Below are positions 44,918 to 55,931 of a stretch of DNA of 64,000 bases, piece after piece. Made by a program: the position numbers and the translations under genes. Position 1 is the first letter of the stretch; each line of letters begins with the position of its first letter. The stretch lies in the NCBI GenBank assembly GCA_018105865.1, contig CM030856.1, forward strand, positions 4,920,220-4,984,219, given 5' to 3'. Under the pieces are notes generated by a model that was not told where the DNA came from, searched no databases, and saw nothing but the letters and a program-made list of their open reading frames with translations. The DNA is from Metaphire vulgaris (lineage: Eukaryota > Annelida > Clitellata > Crassiclitellata > Megascolecidae).

Positions 44918-45098
44918 TATGGGCGTCCAGATGGGGGGAGGGTGCAAGGGGTGCAATTGCAGAGTTATGAAAAAAGTAAAATTATTTGTTTCTTTCGTCA
45001 CAAAACTTTGTTTTGCACCCCCCTGGAAATTTTTTTCATTTCTTTCGTCACAAGACCTTGTTTTGCACCTCTTGGGAAAATGTCTGCGGACGCCCATG
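44918..45098. mobile_element. MITE with TATGGGCGTCC ends
   Basis: TATGGGCGTCCAGATGG ... GCGGACGCCCATG, flanked by perfect GGTCTACG (44910-44917, 45099-45106). Three internal 'ttctttcgtcacaa.actttgttttgcacc' repeats. The ORFs on both strands come from it. Confidence 0.88.
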
Positions 45099-45374
45099 GG
45101 TCTACGATGTGAATACGCAGTCTGCAGATATGCGCACAGAAATCTCACAGTGCTTAGGACTTGCCTTGCTCTTACACAAAAAGTGAAAGAACACTGTAGT
45201 CGACGCAAATAATATATTATCCGTTGTCGTTTCGCATAAATATCGCATTGAGTTTAATCTCAACCAAAACGAATTCAGGCGTCGAAATAAACAATTGGCG
45301 GCGAATTTAAAACATCCAGCGACTGTTTAACAGAAAATTTGGAGAGAGGAGAAGACAATTGAACTGCACTCTGC

Positions 45375-46085
45375 AGGGGCGGATTAAGGTTGCTCGAAGC
45401 CCTAAGCTCAACTGCTATTGAGGCCCTTTGCTATCCGAAGTGATTTTCCAGAATTCGCCTTCCTTTACTATCCGAAGCAGGGCCGCCGAGAGAATGTCCT
45501 GGCCTCGATGCCAAAAATAGTCACGGGCCCCTGACCTGACAAGTGCGTGGAAAAGTTGATGACCTTTTTTGCTTGTCGGTCTTTTTAAAAGCAGAATTCC
45601 GGGTCCTCGTTACAAGTACAAGTGTGAAAAAGTGTGTTGATGACCGGTTCTTTTGTTTCTCGGTCTTTTTATGGCATTACTTAACATGATCGGCCCAGGC
45701 CCCTTAACAGACATGCGCATGGGCCCCTGTTTTGCCAGAGTCAGTTTCAGGGTTCGCACTATTGTTAATACATCATCATCACCGGACGCGGGTCCCTTCG
45801 AGTTCCATGGGTCCCGGAACAATGTACCAGCTGCACCACCCTCTCCTCAGGCCTGATCCGAAGCAATTTTCCAGAATTCACCTTCTCATTTACCCTCGAG
45901 AATACCGATAATACGATAAACGGCAATCAACAAACAACTTAAACTGAGCTCAAACTATAAATCGAAGTAAAGCCCACATAGATGTCTGTTTAACTTTGAC
46001 AAAGATATTATTTTCGGAGGCCCCTGATCAGCGGAGGCCCGAAGCTACAGCTTATGTTGCTTATATATGGGTAATCCGCCAGTGA
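45375..46085. mobile_element. hAT-like non-autonomous element (711 bp)
   Basis: AGGGGCGGATTAAGG ... GGTAATCCGCCAGTGA with perfect CACTCTGC duplications (45367-45374, 46086-46093). The interior is 'aggcccc' and 'cgaagc' rich, non-coding, and includes an inner piece around 45480-45850 that may be a nested insertion. Confidence 0.85.
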
Positions 46086-46282
46086 CACTCTGCACTCTGG
46101 TGAAATGAAATTGCAGTAAGTCTAATCTGAATAATTAATGCAATGATCAATTTGTCTTCTGCGTCGCTCTCGTTACTTTGACATTAACTATCAGGAAAGA
46201 TCTTGTCTTCGTCTTTGCGCCATCGGCAAAATCTTCTTAAAGCCATTCGCTTCCCCCAGGAAAAATTAACACCGCCGCCTGG

Positions 46283-46606
46283 CTATGGCGTAGTGATGAC
46301 ATCAATACCTGTCACTCCTCCGGTGTCATCACTCATCACTCGGCTTGACACCCAATGACAAACAGCGTTCCACTTTGGCCCATAACAACCGCAGAGAAAA
46401 ATCAACAACATGAAAAGCAAAACGAGGAGCGTAGCGAAGGCAATGCCTGAACCAGACAACGGCCACGGATCGCCGATGACGTCAGTCTGTTTCGCGTCCG
46501 CTGACGTCATTCTAACGAAGTCGATTTCCGGAGCGATGCTTGAATTTTGGACAGGAGGAAAGAAGTTCGGTTTTCGCCTTTCACTTCTCGGGGTCATAAA
46601 GGACAC
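46283..46606 (-). CDS. Probable terminal exon: single-pass membrane tail
   Basis: Minus strand. An acceptor at 46539-46540 (pyrimidine-rich 'ctttcctcctgtccaaaattcaag') would give an exon 46538-46283; an ATG at 46606 also exists. It encodes an acidic/polar segment, one strong hydrophobic helix (GIAFATLLVLLFMLLIFLCG), then a short tail with Cys and Trp ending in TAG. Codon use is even and GC-balanced compared with the AT-rich surroundings. This reads as the transmembrane and cytoplasmic end of a type I protein. No family recognised, and no upstream exon identified. Confidence 0.45.
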   Translation of the reverse strand: MSFMTPRSERRKPNFFPPVQNSSIAPEIDFVRMTSADAKQTDVIGDPWPLSGSGIAFATLLVLLFMLLIFLCGCYGPKWNAVCHWVSSRVMSDDTGGVTGIDVITTP

Positions 46607-46679
46607 GGTTGAAACGAGGGTTCAGCAATGTCGACAGAAAGACAAATCTAAAAGAGAATAAAAATGCCAATATCAGGAG

Positions 46680-47570
46680 AATTAATGCCAATCGGCATAA
46701 AATTAGCAGGCATAGTCGATTTGACGTTAGCAAGAATAATTTATACGCCAAAACGCCCAAAAGGTAACCATTAGTCCTTGGCCTGATATAACCAAAAACC
46801 GAAACAAATCAATTATATCCGTTCGACAAGTGCAGTTGCTATTTTGAAATATTAATTGTTTGGAATCTATCAAAGATATTGGATCATTCGTACTAAATAA
46901 GGAACGAGGTTGCTTTTTTAGGTGATGAACGGTTAAATGATATGGCTTTCCTAATTGGCATCACACATCATCTTTCAGATTGAAATGTTGAACTACAAGG
47001 CATAAACATCCAGTTGATGATGTTTGAATACATTTTGTTCCTTTGAAAATAGGCCTAGACTACAACGTTTTCAGACTAACCTGAATAAAATACAGCTCGC
47101 TCATTTGCCAAGTCTGCCTAAGAGTAGAACGGAAATGCCAGATTTGGATAGTTGTCATCAGATTACACATTTTTGACGGCTCTAGAAAGAAAATTGTCGC
47201 ATTGGAACAGAAATATCTCCAGCTGCATTAACTCCGTTTTCTATTCAAGCTGCCGAGCAGTATTCTTAAAGACTCCAATCAATATTGATTCTGCTTACCT
47301 AAGTCAGATAATGGATTTTAGAACCAACAAAAAATGTAATCCACAATGCATGAATAATATAAAATGCATTTGTCTTTGTATATCGATGCTAGTTTCATAC
47401 TTACTGTGTATGATTCATCAGTAACTCAAATACAGTACGCATTATCCGTTAAACTACGGCTGGTCTATACCTCCGATTCTATCTGACAAGGGAAACTATA
47501 TCAACTCAGTTCATTTCGATTCGTTACTTTCACTGATCGAGTAAATGCGCACAACATTTCTATTGTTAAA
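46680..47570. other. No gene supported
   Basis: AT-rich. The plus ORF at 47152-47424 has no recognisable feature apart from a hydrophobic C-terminus. Confidence 0.4.
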
Positions 47571-47574
47571 TGTA

Positions 47575-47847
47575 CCTAGAACAAACACTGAAATTGGTTA
47601 AGAGAGCTTTTTCCATTTCTGGGCCAAAAATCTGGAACTCTCCCTCCGGCTGTCAGATCTTCCAATTCATTGAGCATCTTCCGATCCAGACTTAAAACAC
47701 ATCTCTTCCAACTAGCATTTCCTCCATAGTCTGTCTTGCTGTTTCCCTCTGACTGATCTCTGGAATGACCTGGTCTTTTGCGGATGGATTTGAAGTACCA
47801 TCGATTGATACCCTTGAGTATTAGAAATGGTGCTATAGAAGTGCATA

Positions 47848-47902
<55 letters not shown>

Positions 47903-47910
47903 TATGAAAA
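47575..47910 (+). mobile_element. L2-like LINE 3' end with (TTA)n tail
   Basis: Broken frames give 'FSISGPKIWNSLPPAVRSSNSLSIFRSRLKTHLFQLAF', then 'agaaatggtgctatagaagtgcataa' and (ATT)n 47850-47900. Same end as 10317-10402. Confidence 0.8.
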
Positions 47911-48068
47911 ACAAAGCAATTGTCGCTTATTTTGTTCCGACGGTCTTTATTTAAATTTAGATAGGATATACTTTATTTAAATTTAGATAGGTCATTTAAA
48001 AACGAAAACAAAAGCAATTGTCAGCTTATTTTGTTCCGACGGTCTTTATTTAAATTTAGATAGGATAT
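47911..48068. repeat. Direct repeat of about 55 bp
   Basis: 'agcttattttgttccgacgg' to 'aaatttagatagg' occurs at 47922-47985 and 48018-48067, with a shorter third 'tttatttaaatttagatagg' between. Confidence 0.7.
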
Positions 48069-48681
48069 ACGACTCTTAAGTTTTGGAGAACTCTTCGTTC
48101 AAAAACCGATTTCTTACTGAGGCTGCCGTCGTTATATCGCCAGAACAAGTCTCTGTCGTCCTCCACATTTGAAACCGAGTATGAAAACGAATTCTTCCAA
48201 ACTGCATAAACGCATATATATATATATTAGGTGTGTGACAAAAAGTACAAACTATATCCATTCAGTACTAAAAGATGCTCTTTTTGATCTACTGATCAAG
48301 AAAAACCCTATTTCAATATATTATTTTTATGTCTAGGGTCCCAACTTTGAAAAAACTGATTTATGAATAATATGTATATTGCTTATTTCATTGCAAAGCA
48401 ATGGCTTCTTAACAATAACTGCATTAACATAGTTGCTGGGATATTATAAACTGTTTTGTTGAATCTATTGATAGTTTTGATTAAATTTGGTAAACTTGGG
48501 TGTTTGCTAAAAAATAATACAGGCTTTTCTACAATATCCTTCATAAAGTGATCCACTTCTTGGCACGCTAGTGGGTTCTGCTTCTTCTCATGCCCATAGC
48601 AACCATTGTATTTATGATTTCTAATGATGATCATTAAGTGGGTTTAGAGGTGAATGTTAAATTATGGCAAGCTTTGGAACA

Positions 48682-49019
48682 GTGGTTCCTAACCCTTGTT
48701 CCGCGCGCGGACCACAAGTGGTCCGCAAGACGGGGTCTAGTGGTCCGTCGTAAATAAAAATTAGACATATTAATTTTCCATGTGAAAATCTGAAAAGTGA
48801 GACGATCAACACAAGGTCATCAGCACAAAAAGGTTATCGGCACATTTCGTGTGTATTCTGTGCATTTTCTACGTGAAAAAGCATGACAAGCAAAAATAAC
48901 AAAAGGTCATCACACCGCTCTTTTGGAGCAGATGACTGCTCAATTTAGCAGGTGGTCCGCGAGATATTTTTGAACTTCAAAAGAGGTCCATGAGGCAAAG
49001 AGGATTGAGAACCACTGCT
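48682..49019. mobile_element. hAT-like mini-element nested in the transposon
   Basis: CAGTGGTTCCTAACCC ... GATTGAGAACCACTG inverted ends. Flanks ctttggaa / ctctagaa (imperfect). Contains two 'gtggtccgc' blocks. Confidence 0.8.
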
Positions 49020-49079
49020 CTAGAACACGAAGTAAAGTTGACATTCAGTATTTGGGTTTCCAAAGAATTAAAAAAATTC

Positions 49080-49908
49080 CCCAAAATGTGCTGCCAACGT
49101 GTGAAGATGTTCTAAGAGCGTGTTATTTTTAACAGCAAAAGAGAGACATAAGACTGTTGATGTTGTAAAAACTTTTGCATCTGAAGTGATTGAGATATAT
49201 AATAAGGCCAGCATACCTACTATTGCATTTGTCAGCATAGTGAAAAAAGTGAAAAGGCTATTTGAGAAATGGAATTATCTGCAGAAAAAACTACCTGAAA
49301 ACTGGATATTGAAAAATTGATCCAGTTACATCAAGTAGGCTGCAATAACTAGAAGACAGAAAATGAAAATTAACAAAGGTTGAAGGCAAAACAAAAGAGA
49401 AATGGGAGAAAGTAGTACTGCTTTAGAAGAGTTTGAAATGAATTACAATTCAGAAAACAGTCCAAATGACCTTTGCAGTGATGTCAGTTACACGGGCAAC
49501 GATGGGGAGACAGAAGAGGAGGATAGTGACAATCAGTGCTGTTCTAGCAGTGGTCCACAGAATAGACATCAGTATCTAGCTGCTGTCGGTGATGAGGATT
49601 AATATAAGAAAATTTGCTTATGCAAAATTTCGCTATTTCGGAGTGATCATCAACACAGTGGTAGAATTCGTTGGTTTGACAAGAACAATATTACAATCAA
49701 ACTTCAGGCTCCTAACATTGATTGGGAACGGGTGACACTTGGCATCCATCCACTCGTGCATGACATCACTTCAGGAGCCATTGAAAATCATGCAGAAATA
49801 AGTATGCCATATTATCCATGTCATGCACAAGATGTGGAAAGACATATCAAGGATGTTTCTGTAGCCTTCCAAAAGTTTACGGACATGATTCACGCCTTGG
49901 AGTTATAA
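49080..49908 (+). pseudogene. Transposon-borne ORF of unknown family
   Basis: Three successive open pieces. 49080-49320 (one frameshift near 49130) has 'VLPTCEDVLRACYF', then TAKERHKTVDVVKTFASEV and 'KASIPTIAFVSIVKKVKRLFEKW', a Lys-rich helical block. 49402-49602 is an acidic Ser/Asp/Glu-rich segment. After the TAA the same frame is open from 49603 to 49908: 'SGRIRWFDKNNITIKLQAPNIDWERVTLG' and 'AHDVERHIKDV'-like 'AQDVERHIKDVSVAFQKFTDM'. I have an impression of a multi-copy invertebrate gene family with this layout, but cannot name it. Confidence 0.5.
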
Positions 49909-50529
49909 TTCAAATGAAGAAATCAAGATCAGAGTTGCCAACTATAGAAAGCAAATCACATTTACTGCACTAATAGTTAAACTGCAGCACTTCATACGTA
50001 TGATTTTGTTCTTATTCGGTCAGTTTTGTTCAATTTAGAAGATGATAACTCATTTAGAAAGTATAAGTAAAATCCTTCCCGATCACTCATGGCTAACTCT
50101 CATAAGTTTTTACCAAGGCCCTCAGCCAGGCGACTGGTGCAAGTTACATGATTGTTCTCAAAACGCGACTGTTTACCGATTAATCCGCTACTCATTACTG
50201 CCATCGTCATCTGGAGAAAGAAGCTGAATTGACCTTAGGGCTCCTGTTATACCTTCTGCTCCATCGTCCAGTGTTGTTATCATTCTGTCGTCAACTTCCA
50301 ATTTCCCTATATTATATATATTTCCCTGCTATATTACACCATGGTGTATTGGTGCAATGGTGTAACTTGCTAATACTGTTAATGTCAGACTGAAAATTGA
50401 CTTGCATTCTTAACAAAGTTGCTAGAAATGGGTGATTCATATGAAATATCTGTTTTCGATAGCTTATTTACTTTAATATGGATCATTGATTTCTTTGCAT
50501 AAAAATTTTGTACTTTTTGTCACACCCTA

Positions 50530-51001
50530 TATATATATATTTTATTTATTTATTTACCTATATTGATTTATTTTCATATATATGTATTGTATACTCTTTT
50601 ATGCTATTGACACTTTCTCAGCGATAAACATTTCCTCACAGATTCCGAGGTGCGATTTATCTTCATTTCTGATGAGTAGACTGCAGTCATTTTCATCGTC
50701 ATATCGCTATGGCGAAAACTCAATTTTCACATGATCATGTCTCTGTATTTTGACTAACTGCATGTCAGACATCTCAGTTTTCCATGCAGACGCATTGTTC
50801 CATATTATTTCTCACCTGTGACAATCTTGCCTACTACTGCCTCTCCACCTCTGGCCTCTAAGCATATCACTGAGTGTTGCTTTGGTTTTGCGTCTTCTCA
50901 GTCGATTAGGTTTCCCTTCAAACTTTCGCTAAATTCAGAACGAATTATTCGAAAGTGATCAAAGCGCGGTGAGAGAGGATGGTTCCATCTTGTAGACAGA
51001 G
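50530..51001. other. No gene seen
   Basis: Short (TA)n near 50528-50540, then unique-looking AT-rich DNA. Confidence 0.5.
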
Positions 51002-51192
51002 CAGTGGCGGTTCCACCGGGGGACCCGGAGGGCCAGTGCCCTTTTTTATTGAGCGCCTGGTCCCCCAGTGGCCCCTCTGTTGGGACCCTATACTTAATGC
51101 TACATACATTAAACAACAAATGGTTGGCCCCCAATGATTAGAAGTTGCCACCCCAACGGCCCCCCACTTGCCAAATCCTGGAGACGCCACTG
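51002..51192. mobile_element. hAT-like MITE (191 bp)
   Basis: CAGTGGCGGTTCCACCGG ... GGAGACGCCACTG with perfect AGACAGAG duplications (50994-51001, 51193-51200). Confidence 0.92.
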
Positions 51193-51337
51193 AGACAGAG
51201 AAAGAACTGCCGATGGCATCGATCAGGTGCAATGGAACCGAACAAGAAAAGTCAATTACAGGGAATAAAGGGATAATTCAAAACAACGACATGCCACGAA
51301 TATCTTATGAGCATTAGTGTATAATCATATTTAATTG

Positions 51338-51339
<2 letters not shown>

Positions 51340-51396
<57 letters not shown>

Positions 51397-51455
51397 CCAC
51401 CCACAACCACCCGTGCCTTATTGCAATCAATGATGAAGAAGAAGAAGAAGAATAA

Positions 51456-51507
<52 letters not shown>

Positions 51508-51575
51508 ATAATAATAATAATAATAATTATTATTATTATTATTATAATAATAATAACAACAACAACAATAATGTG
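51340..51575. repeat. (TA)n, (GAA)n, (GAT)n and (TAA)n arrays
   Basis: TA at 51341-51394, GAA near 51436-51450, GAT at 51456-51505, mixed AAT/ATT to 51560. ORFs inside are artefacts. Confidence 0.95.
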
Positions 51576-51604
51576 ACGAAATTGTATAATAGCACAGATG
51601 GTTC

Positions 51605-52273
51605 CCTGTCATTTAATCCTATTCTTTTAATCCCAGTCACTTAATCCCAGTCACTTAATCCCAAGTCTTTTAATCCTTGTGCAGATAATCCCAAGTCTTT
51701 TAATCCCTGTGCAGATAATCTCAAGTCTTTTAATCCCGGTGAGCACATAATACACAGACACTCACAGATATCAAAAACCTATTTAAATATGTAATTCAAA
51801 AATGTTTGTGTCTCAAAAACATAGTTAAACATGGTTACATGTTAAAAAGTAATAGATATGAACTTAAAATCAATATTTTAAGCTACACGTATGAATGTGG
51901 CCGGACATTTTAGTGATTGATGTTTCGTACATCTCCAGTTCATGTTTCCACTTAACCGCCTTTCTTCTTAGCCAGAATTCATATCCATCATGAACTAGTA
52001 TCGTTTTACCTTTACTACGTTTTATTAACTCTAACGGCATTTTTCTAACAGTACGATTTGTTAACTTTTAAAATTTTACTGTAATTAAGTGCAAGGGTAG
52101 GCTGCCTCATGTAAGAATTAAAACTAGAATGACTGAAGGGATTAAGTGTCTGAGGATTATCTGCACAGGGATTAAAAGACTTGGGATTATCTGCACAAGG
52201 ATTAAAAGACTTGGGATTAAGTGACTGGGATTAAGTGACTGGGATTAAAAGACTAGGATTAAATGACCTGCCA
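51605..52273. mobile_element. Foldback-type element with tandem-repeat arms
   Basis: The left arm 51605-51742 is built of 'cttttaatccc(agtcacttaatccc)' and 'ttgtgcagataatcccaagt' units. The right arm 52135-52273 is its inverted complement ('gggattaagtgact', 'gattatctgcacaaggatta'). The outer ends 'cctgtcatttaatcc' / 'ggattaaatgacctg' are inverted. The 390-bp middle is AT-rich and non-coding. Arms over 130 bp with internal tandem units are the foldback hallmark. Confidence 0.82.
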
Positions 52274-52424
52274 CCAGATAGATGAGCCTGAGGTCCAATA
52301 ATAAAAGAATAGTTAAAGTATAAAAAGTCCTTTATAAGTAGTTTTTCTAGTTGTCATTAGGTGGCGCTAATGGTTATGGTAGATAGCGACCGGCGATTAG
52401 AGGAGACGGAGGTTTCCAGTAAAT

Positions 52425-53781
52425 CAGTGTTTTCCAAAATGTGGGTCGCGACCCAAAAGTGGGTCGCAGGGTTCAGGATGGACACCCTTGTGGGTCACGG
52501 GGTAGCGCGAAATTAGATTCAAAATTGTCATTTTCCTGTGATGGGCAAAAGTTAATTAAATATTAGTTAACTTTTAGTTAAACTACTTTTTTAGTTGCAT
52601 CAAAAGTTAAACTGGTTGGGTAAAAGTTTAGTTAAGGCATTAGTTAAACTGAAATTTTTTTAGTTAACTGGCAAATAGTTAAACTGGAGTTATTGAGATT
52701 CTATGCCACTTTCAGCACAGGCTAAGTCACGCGTAGGCTCTACTTTTTCATGTCAACCGCATAATTACCTGTTTCAATTATGAATTATTATTATTATTAC
52801 CATTATTATTATTATTATATTTATTGTTAAAATTGTGCTATATGAAATTATAATCGTAAATCGTGTTCGTTGCAGCTTGTAGCCTAGTTTTACTAGCTCA
52901 GTAGCTCATGTCAAAGTTAAAAAGTTAAAGTCATAAGTTAAACTGCTTTTAATTAGTTATCAGCTAAAGTTAAAATACTACAGTGAAAAGTTAGTTACTT
53001 AAAAAGTTAAACTGTTTGATTTCCAAAAAGTTTAGTTAAAGTTTAACTTTAAAAAATTAGTTAGTGCCCATCACTGTCATTTTCTAACCGATACCACCAT
53101 GTCACAAGCCTTGAAAGTTACAAGTAGGCTTAGGTTTCAAGAAGTTTATATGCCTGCAAACCTCCGTATACGGTCTATACTCTATATACTAAAGCGATTA
53201 GGCGTTTTACCCAATTTAAGTTGACAAACAGCCAGAAGGGTCGCGGCATATTACAAAGCCGCTGAAATGGTCGCAGTTCCAAAAAGCGTAGGAACCCCTG
53301 GCCTAAGGAACCTTTAAAATTTAATCTTATTTCGCAATAACTCAAGGAAGGCGTATTCCGACCATTTTGCTCTGAAACTCCAATAACAATAGGGAATCTC
53401 AATGTAGAAACACTAGTGGTGACCTGGCGGTTAAGTTTGCCATACTCATAAGATCTATAAGACGCGTAACAAAGGTATGTTCCTGGTAAAATTTTAAAGA
53501 AGATAATTTTCAAGAAATTTCAATATCAATTTCTCTCATTTTGTCTTATTTCGCAAATATTAAAATAATTCTGCCCAGTGTATTTGCCATATTTTCATTC
53601 AAATCGAATCTGAGTTTTTATTTTGCCATTTATTCAAATCTTAAGAACATTATTTTTAACTAACATTTGCCAGATGGCCTAATGCATTTTTGTATATTAC
53701 CGTAAATGTTATGATTAGGGTGGCGAAACGTTACAAAACCGCTGAAGTGGGACGCGGTTCCAAAATGTTTAGGAAACCCTG
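52425..53781. mobile_element. hAT-like element, composite
   Basis: Ends CAGTGTTTTCCAAAATGTGG and 'ggttccaaaatgtttaggaaaccctg', with perfect CAGTAAAT duplications (52417-52424, 53782-53789). Its right-end sequence also appears internally at 53236-53300 ('cgcagttccaaaaagcgtaggaacccctg'), so a second related copy or an internal duplication is included. The minus ORF 53175-53513 is noise. Confidence 0.82.
52536..53076. mobile_element. 'GTTAAAC' family MITE, complete
   Basis: CTGTGATGGGCAAAAGTTAA ... TTAGTTAGTGCCCATCACTG with perfect TCATTTTC duplications (52528-52535, 53077-53084). The interior is inverted 'agttaaact' words plus a (TTA)n tract at 52783-52820. Inserted within 52425-53781. Confidence 0.9.
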
Positions 53782-54223
53782 CAGTAAATGACACTCGACG
53801 ACACCGTTTTTAGTTTTCTTCATGATTTTCCGCGTTCCCTTCAGCGAGAGGCTATCAACATCGCAGTAGTCGCATTAATCCAATCGTAGGCTATTTCGCT
53901 AATTTTCTATGATCCTTGTGTATATGCAGGAACCCTACTCTGTAAAAAAAACTTGCTATTCTGTTGACCATTTTGTACTGAAACACAGGCGTGCCTAATA
54001 CTGAAGATCTAAAACCCCTATCATGTGGTTATTGAAGCCCCTTTTCCAATTGCACGCAATGATGGTCTAATAGCTCCAGCTTGAATTTTCATTTAATGTT
54101 GCTCTGTATTTACAATGCTTTAAAGTTTAAGTGATCGTCCTAAATTTTAGCGTTGCGTAGGTCGCATTAACTCCACTGTGTGTCAATGGTCACGTGAGTA
54201 AGAGATTTGCACACTCTCCGATC

Positions 54224-54415
54224 CAGTGTTTAATCTAGGCCGTTTCCGGGGGGAAAATTGCCCTCCCCTCGAAAATTTAAAATTGCCCCGGAAATTTTGG
54301 AATACTACATGGACTAACAGCGGCTCCTAGCAGACTTCCCCCTCGGCTTTGCAGTTTCCCCCACCTCGGCTTTTTCAGTTTCCCCTCGGAGTCCAGGAGT
54401 CTAGATTAAACACTG
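54224..54415. mobile_element. MITE with CAGTGTTTAATCTAG ends (192 bp)
   Basis: CAGTGTTTAATCTAGG ... GTCTAGATTAAACACTG, flanked by perfect CTCCGATC (54216-54223, 54416-54423). Confidence 0.92.
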
Positions 54416-54439
54416 CTCCGATCCATGGGTTGGAGCCAG

Positions 54440-54765
54440 AATTGACGGTTCTTATAACCACTGAATGACAGAGCGGAGAAGCCAGCAGAGTGGTGATAAC
54501 ATTGGGTTGGAGATCAAATGTTCGAGGGTTCGATACCGGTAGGAACCCTAAGGCTGATTCATCCTTCATTCGTTAGATGGCAGTAGCAAATTGAGTAGCA
54601 CTGGTAATGCAGTGCAAGTCAAACAGGTACACTGCACAATACACTGTTCCCGTATCCGTGGTATTGCGCGCCTGACTACGGCAGTAAGGGTCGCCATTGA
54701 AACGGAGATCAGCGTCGCCCAATGAACCCGGTCATCGGGAAAGACTTTGACATTTTTTGATAAGC
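54440..54765 (+). mobile_element. tRNA-derived SINE
   Basis: A B-box-type word GGTTCGATACC at 54531-54541 preceded by tRNA-like sequence ('gtggtgataacattgggttggagatca'). Then come a unique body and the end 'gggaaagactttgacattttttga'. The 3' half matches 25325-25405. Confidence 0.6.
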
Positions 54766-55129
54766 ACCGAATGAACTATCGAGGCATTAATTAATTAACT
54801 GACTCATTGCTGTCTAAAAGTCAACTGAAGTGTCATAATAAGATAACGCTAAAATAATTATTCTATTCTGTCGTTTAATACAACAAAATCAAAAGTGACA
54901 GCGAATGTGTTTATTTTTAGCGTCGCAGAATGTGAATATATGCTATGGAAGAATATATGCTATGGAAGAGAAATATCGTAAATGTAAAAAAATTTGTCAC
55001 TATATTTCACAAGATGTAAGCAGTATCTCTCGAAGCCTTTGCCATAGTGTTCCTTCTCTTTTTGCAGCATCGAGGCAAATAAACAGAACGCTATCTCGTT
55101 ACCATTACGGTTCAATTAACACATAGCCC

Positions 55130-55425
55130 AGGGGTAGGCCTATTCAATTTACACCCAAACGACGGTCCGCGGGCCAGATCCGGCCCGCGGTTCGCCATTT
55201 GGAATGTGAAATGGCCCGCGGAGTTACTGAAACAATAACGAACTTTTTCTAATAGGCTTACTTACAAAATATTGTTTAAATGTCTTGTTTTCAACGCCCC
55301 TTCTATCTATTATTTCTGATGTCATGAGCTATACTTTTTCGAAACTAACTGGCCCATGATCACCAGTCATAAAAATATGGCCCTTTGTAGAATTTAATTG
55401 AATACATGATCCTTCGCAGACAAAT
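55130..55425. mobile_element. MITE-like repeat with 'ggcccgcgg' hairpin
   Basis: Starts 'ccaggggtaggcc' and contains 'gcgggccagatccggcccgcgg' (inverted). 'atggccctttgtagaatttaa' is near its end. Borders uncertain. Confidence 0.5.
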
Positions 55426-55485
55426 TTAATCGTTTACAAACATCAATTGAAAAAAGATCGTGGAATTGCAAGATTCAGACCGTTT

Positions 55486-55931
55486 TCACGTTTCACAACA
55501 TAGATTCAAGCGACAACATCTATTTATCGACAGATGGCGTCGATGTCTACGGCAGTAGACGGATGCGAGGAAGGAACGCCCAGCGCCACGGACCCCCGAG
55601 GTCCAAGCGACGCAGCGTCGTCCCGACGGCCCGGCCGAGTCGCTGTATGCCGTCGACGGCGACGGCCCCTGCCGCTGCTGCTGCTGCTCCGGTCGGCGGC
55701 TTCTTCTCTTGCCGACGTACAGTCGGTGTGTTTTCGTGTCGACGTCCGTTCCGATCATGTGACCGAACTGAATGAGATAGAGGATCTTCTTCGAGTCCCC
55801 TTTGACCTTTCGCGCTCTTCTCTCGAACGGAGCAACGGAGCCGTCTCCTTCTGGATCACCCGTCAAGGACAACTCCTTCCCGTCCCCATCCTCCTCTTCC
55901 ACCACCTCCTCCTCCGGCTGAACTCTCTCGT
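55486..55931 (-). CDS. Probable exon: acidic pro-segment, basic site, QFGHMI block
   Basis: Minus strand, acceptor AG at 55932-55933 ('taacggttgcag'), GC-rich against an AT-rich background. It encodes a Glu/Asp-rich stretch, then 'FERRARKVKGD' (basic), then ILYLIQFGHMIGTDVDTKTH. A GTACGT near 55733 could be a donor, leaving the rest (GKRRSRR, poly-Gln) intronic; otherwise the frame runs to TGA at 55486-55488. 'L.QFG.MI' resembles the N-terminal helix of secreted phospholipases A2, and an acidic pro-piece with a basic cut would fit. However, no 'CYCG' or 'CC..HD' exon was found nearby, so this is a guess. A peptide-hormone precursor (Gly-Lys-Arg) is the alternative. Confidence 0.45.

Larger units (their letters stand above)
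48230..50527 (+). mobile_element. TIR DNA transposon, TA target, coding remnants
   Basis: The terminal repeats share the 19-bp word GTGTGACAAAAAGTACAAA: left 'ggtgtgtgac..' at 48230-48251, right '..tttttgtcacaccc' at 50506-50527, with TA at both borders. The interior carries decayed + strand coding sequence (49080-49908) and a nested hAT mini-element (48682-49019). TA target and the terminal motif suggest a mariner-like or related mechanism, but the protein remnants do not show a DDE motif I can recognise. Confidence 0.72.

Noticed and set aside
47152..47424. 90-residue ORF as a gene
   Set aside because: No motif, no promoter or splice context, AT-rich composition like the surroundings.
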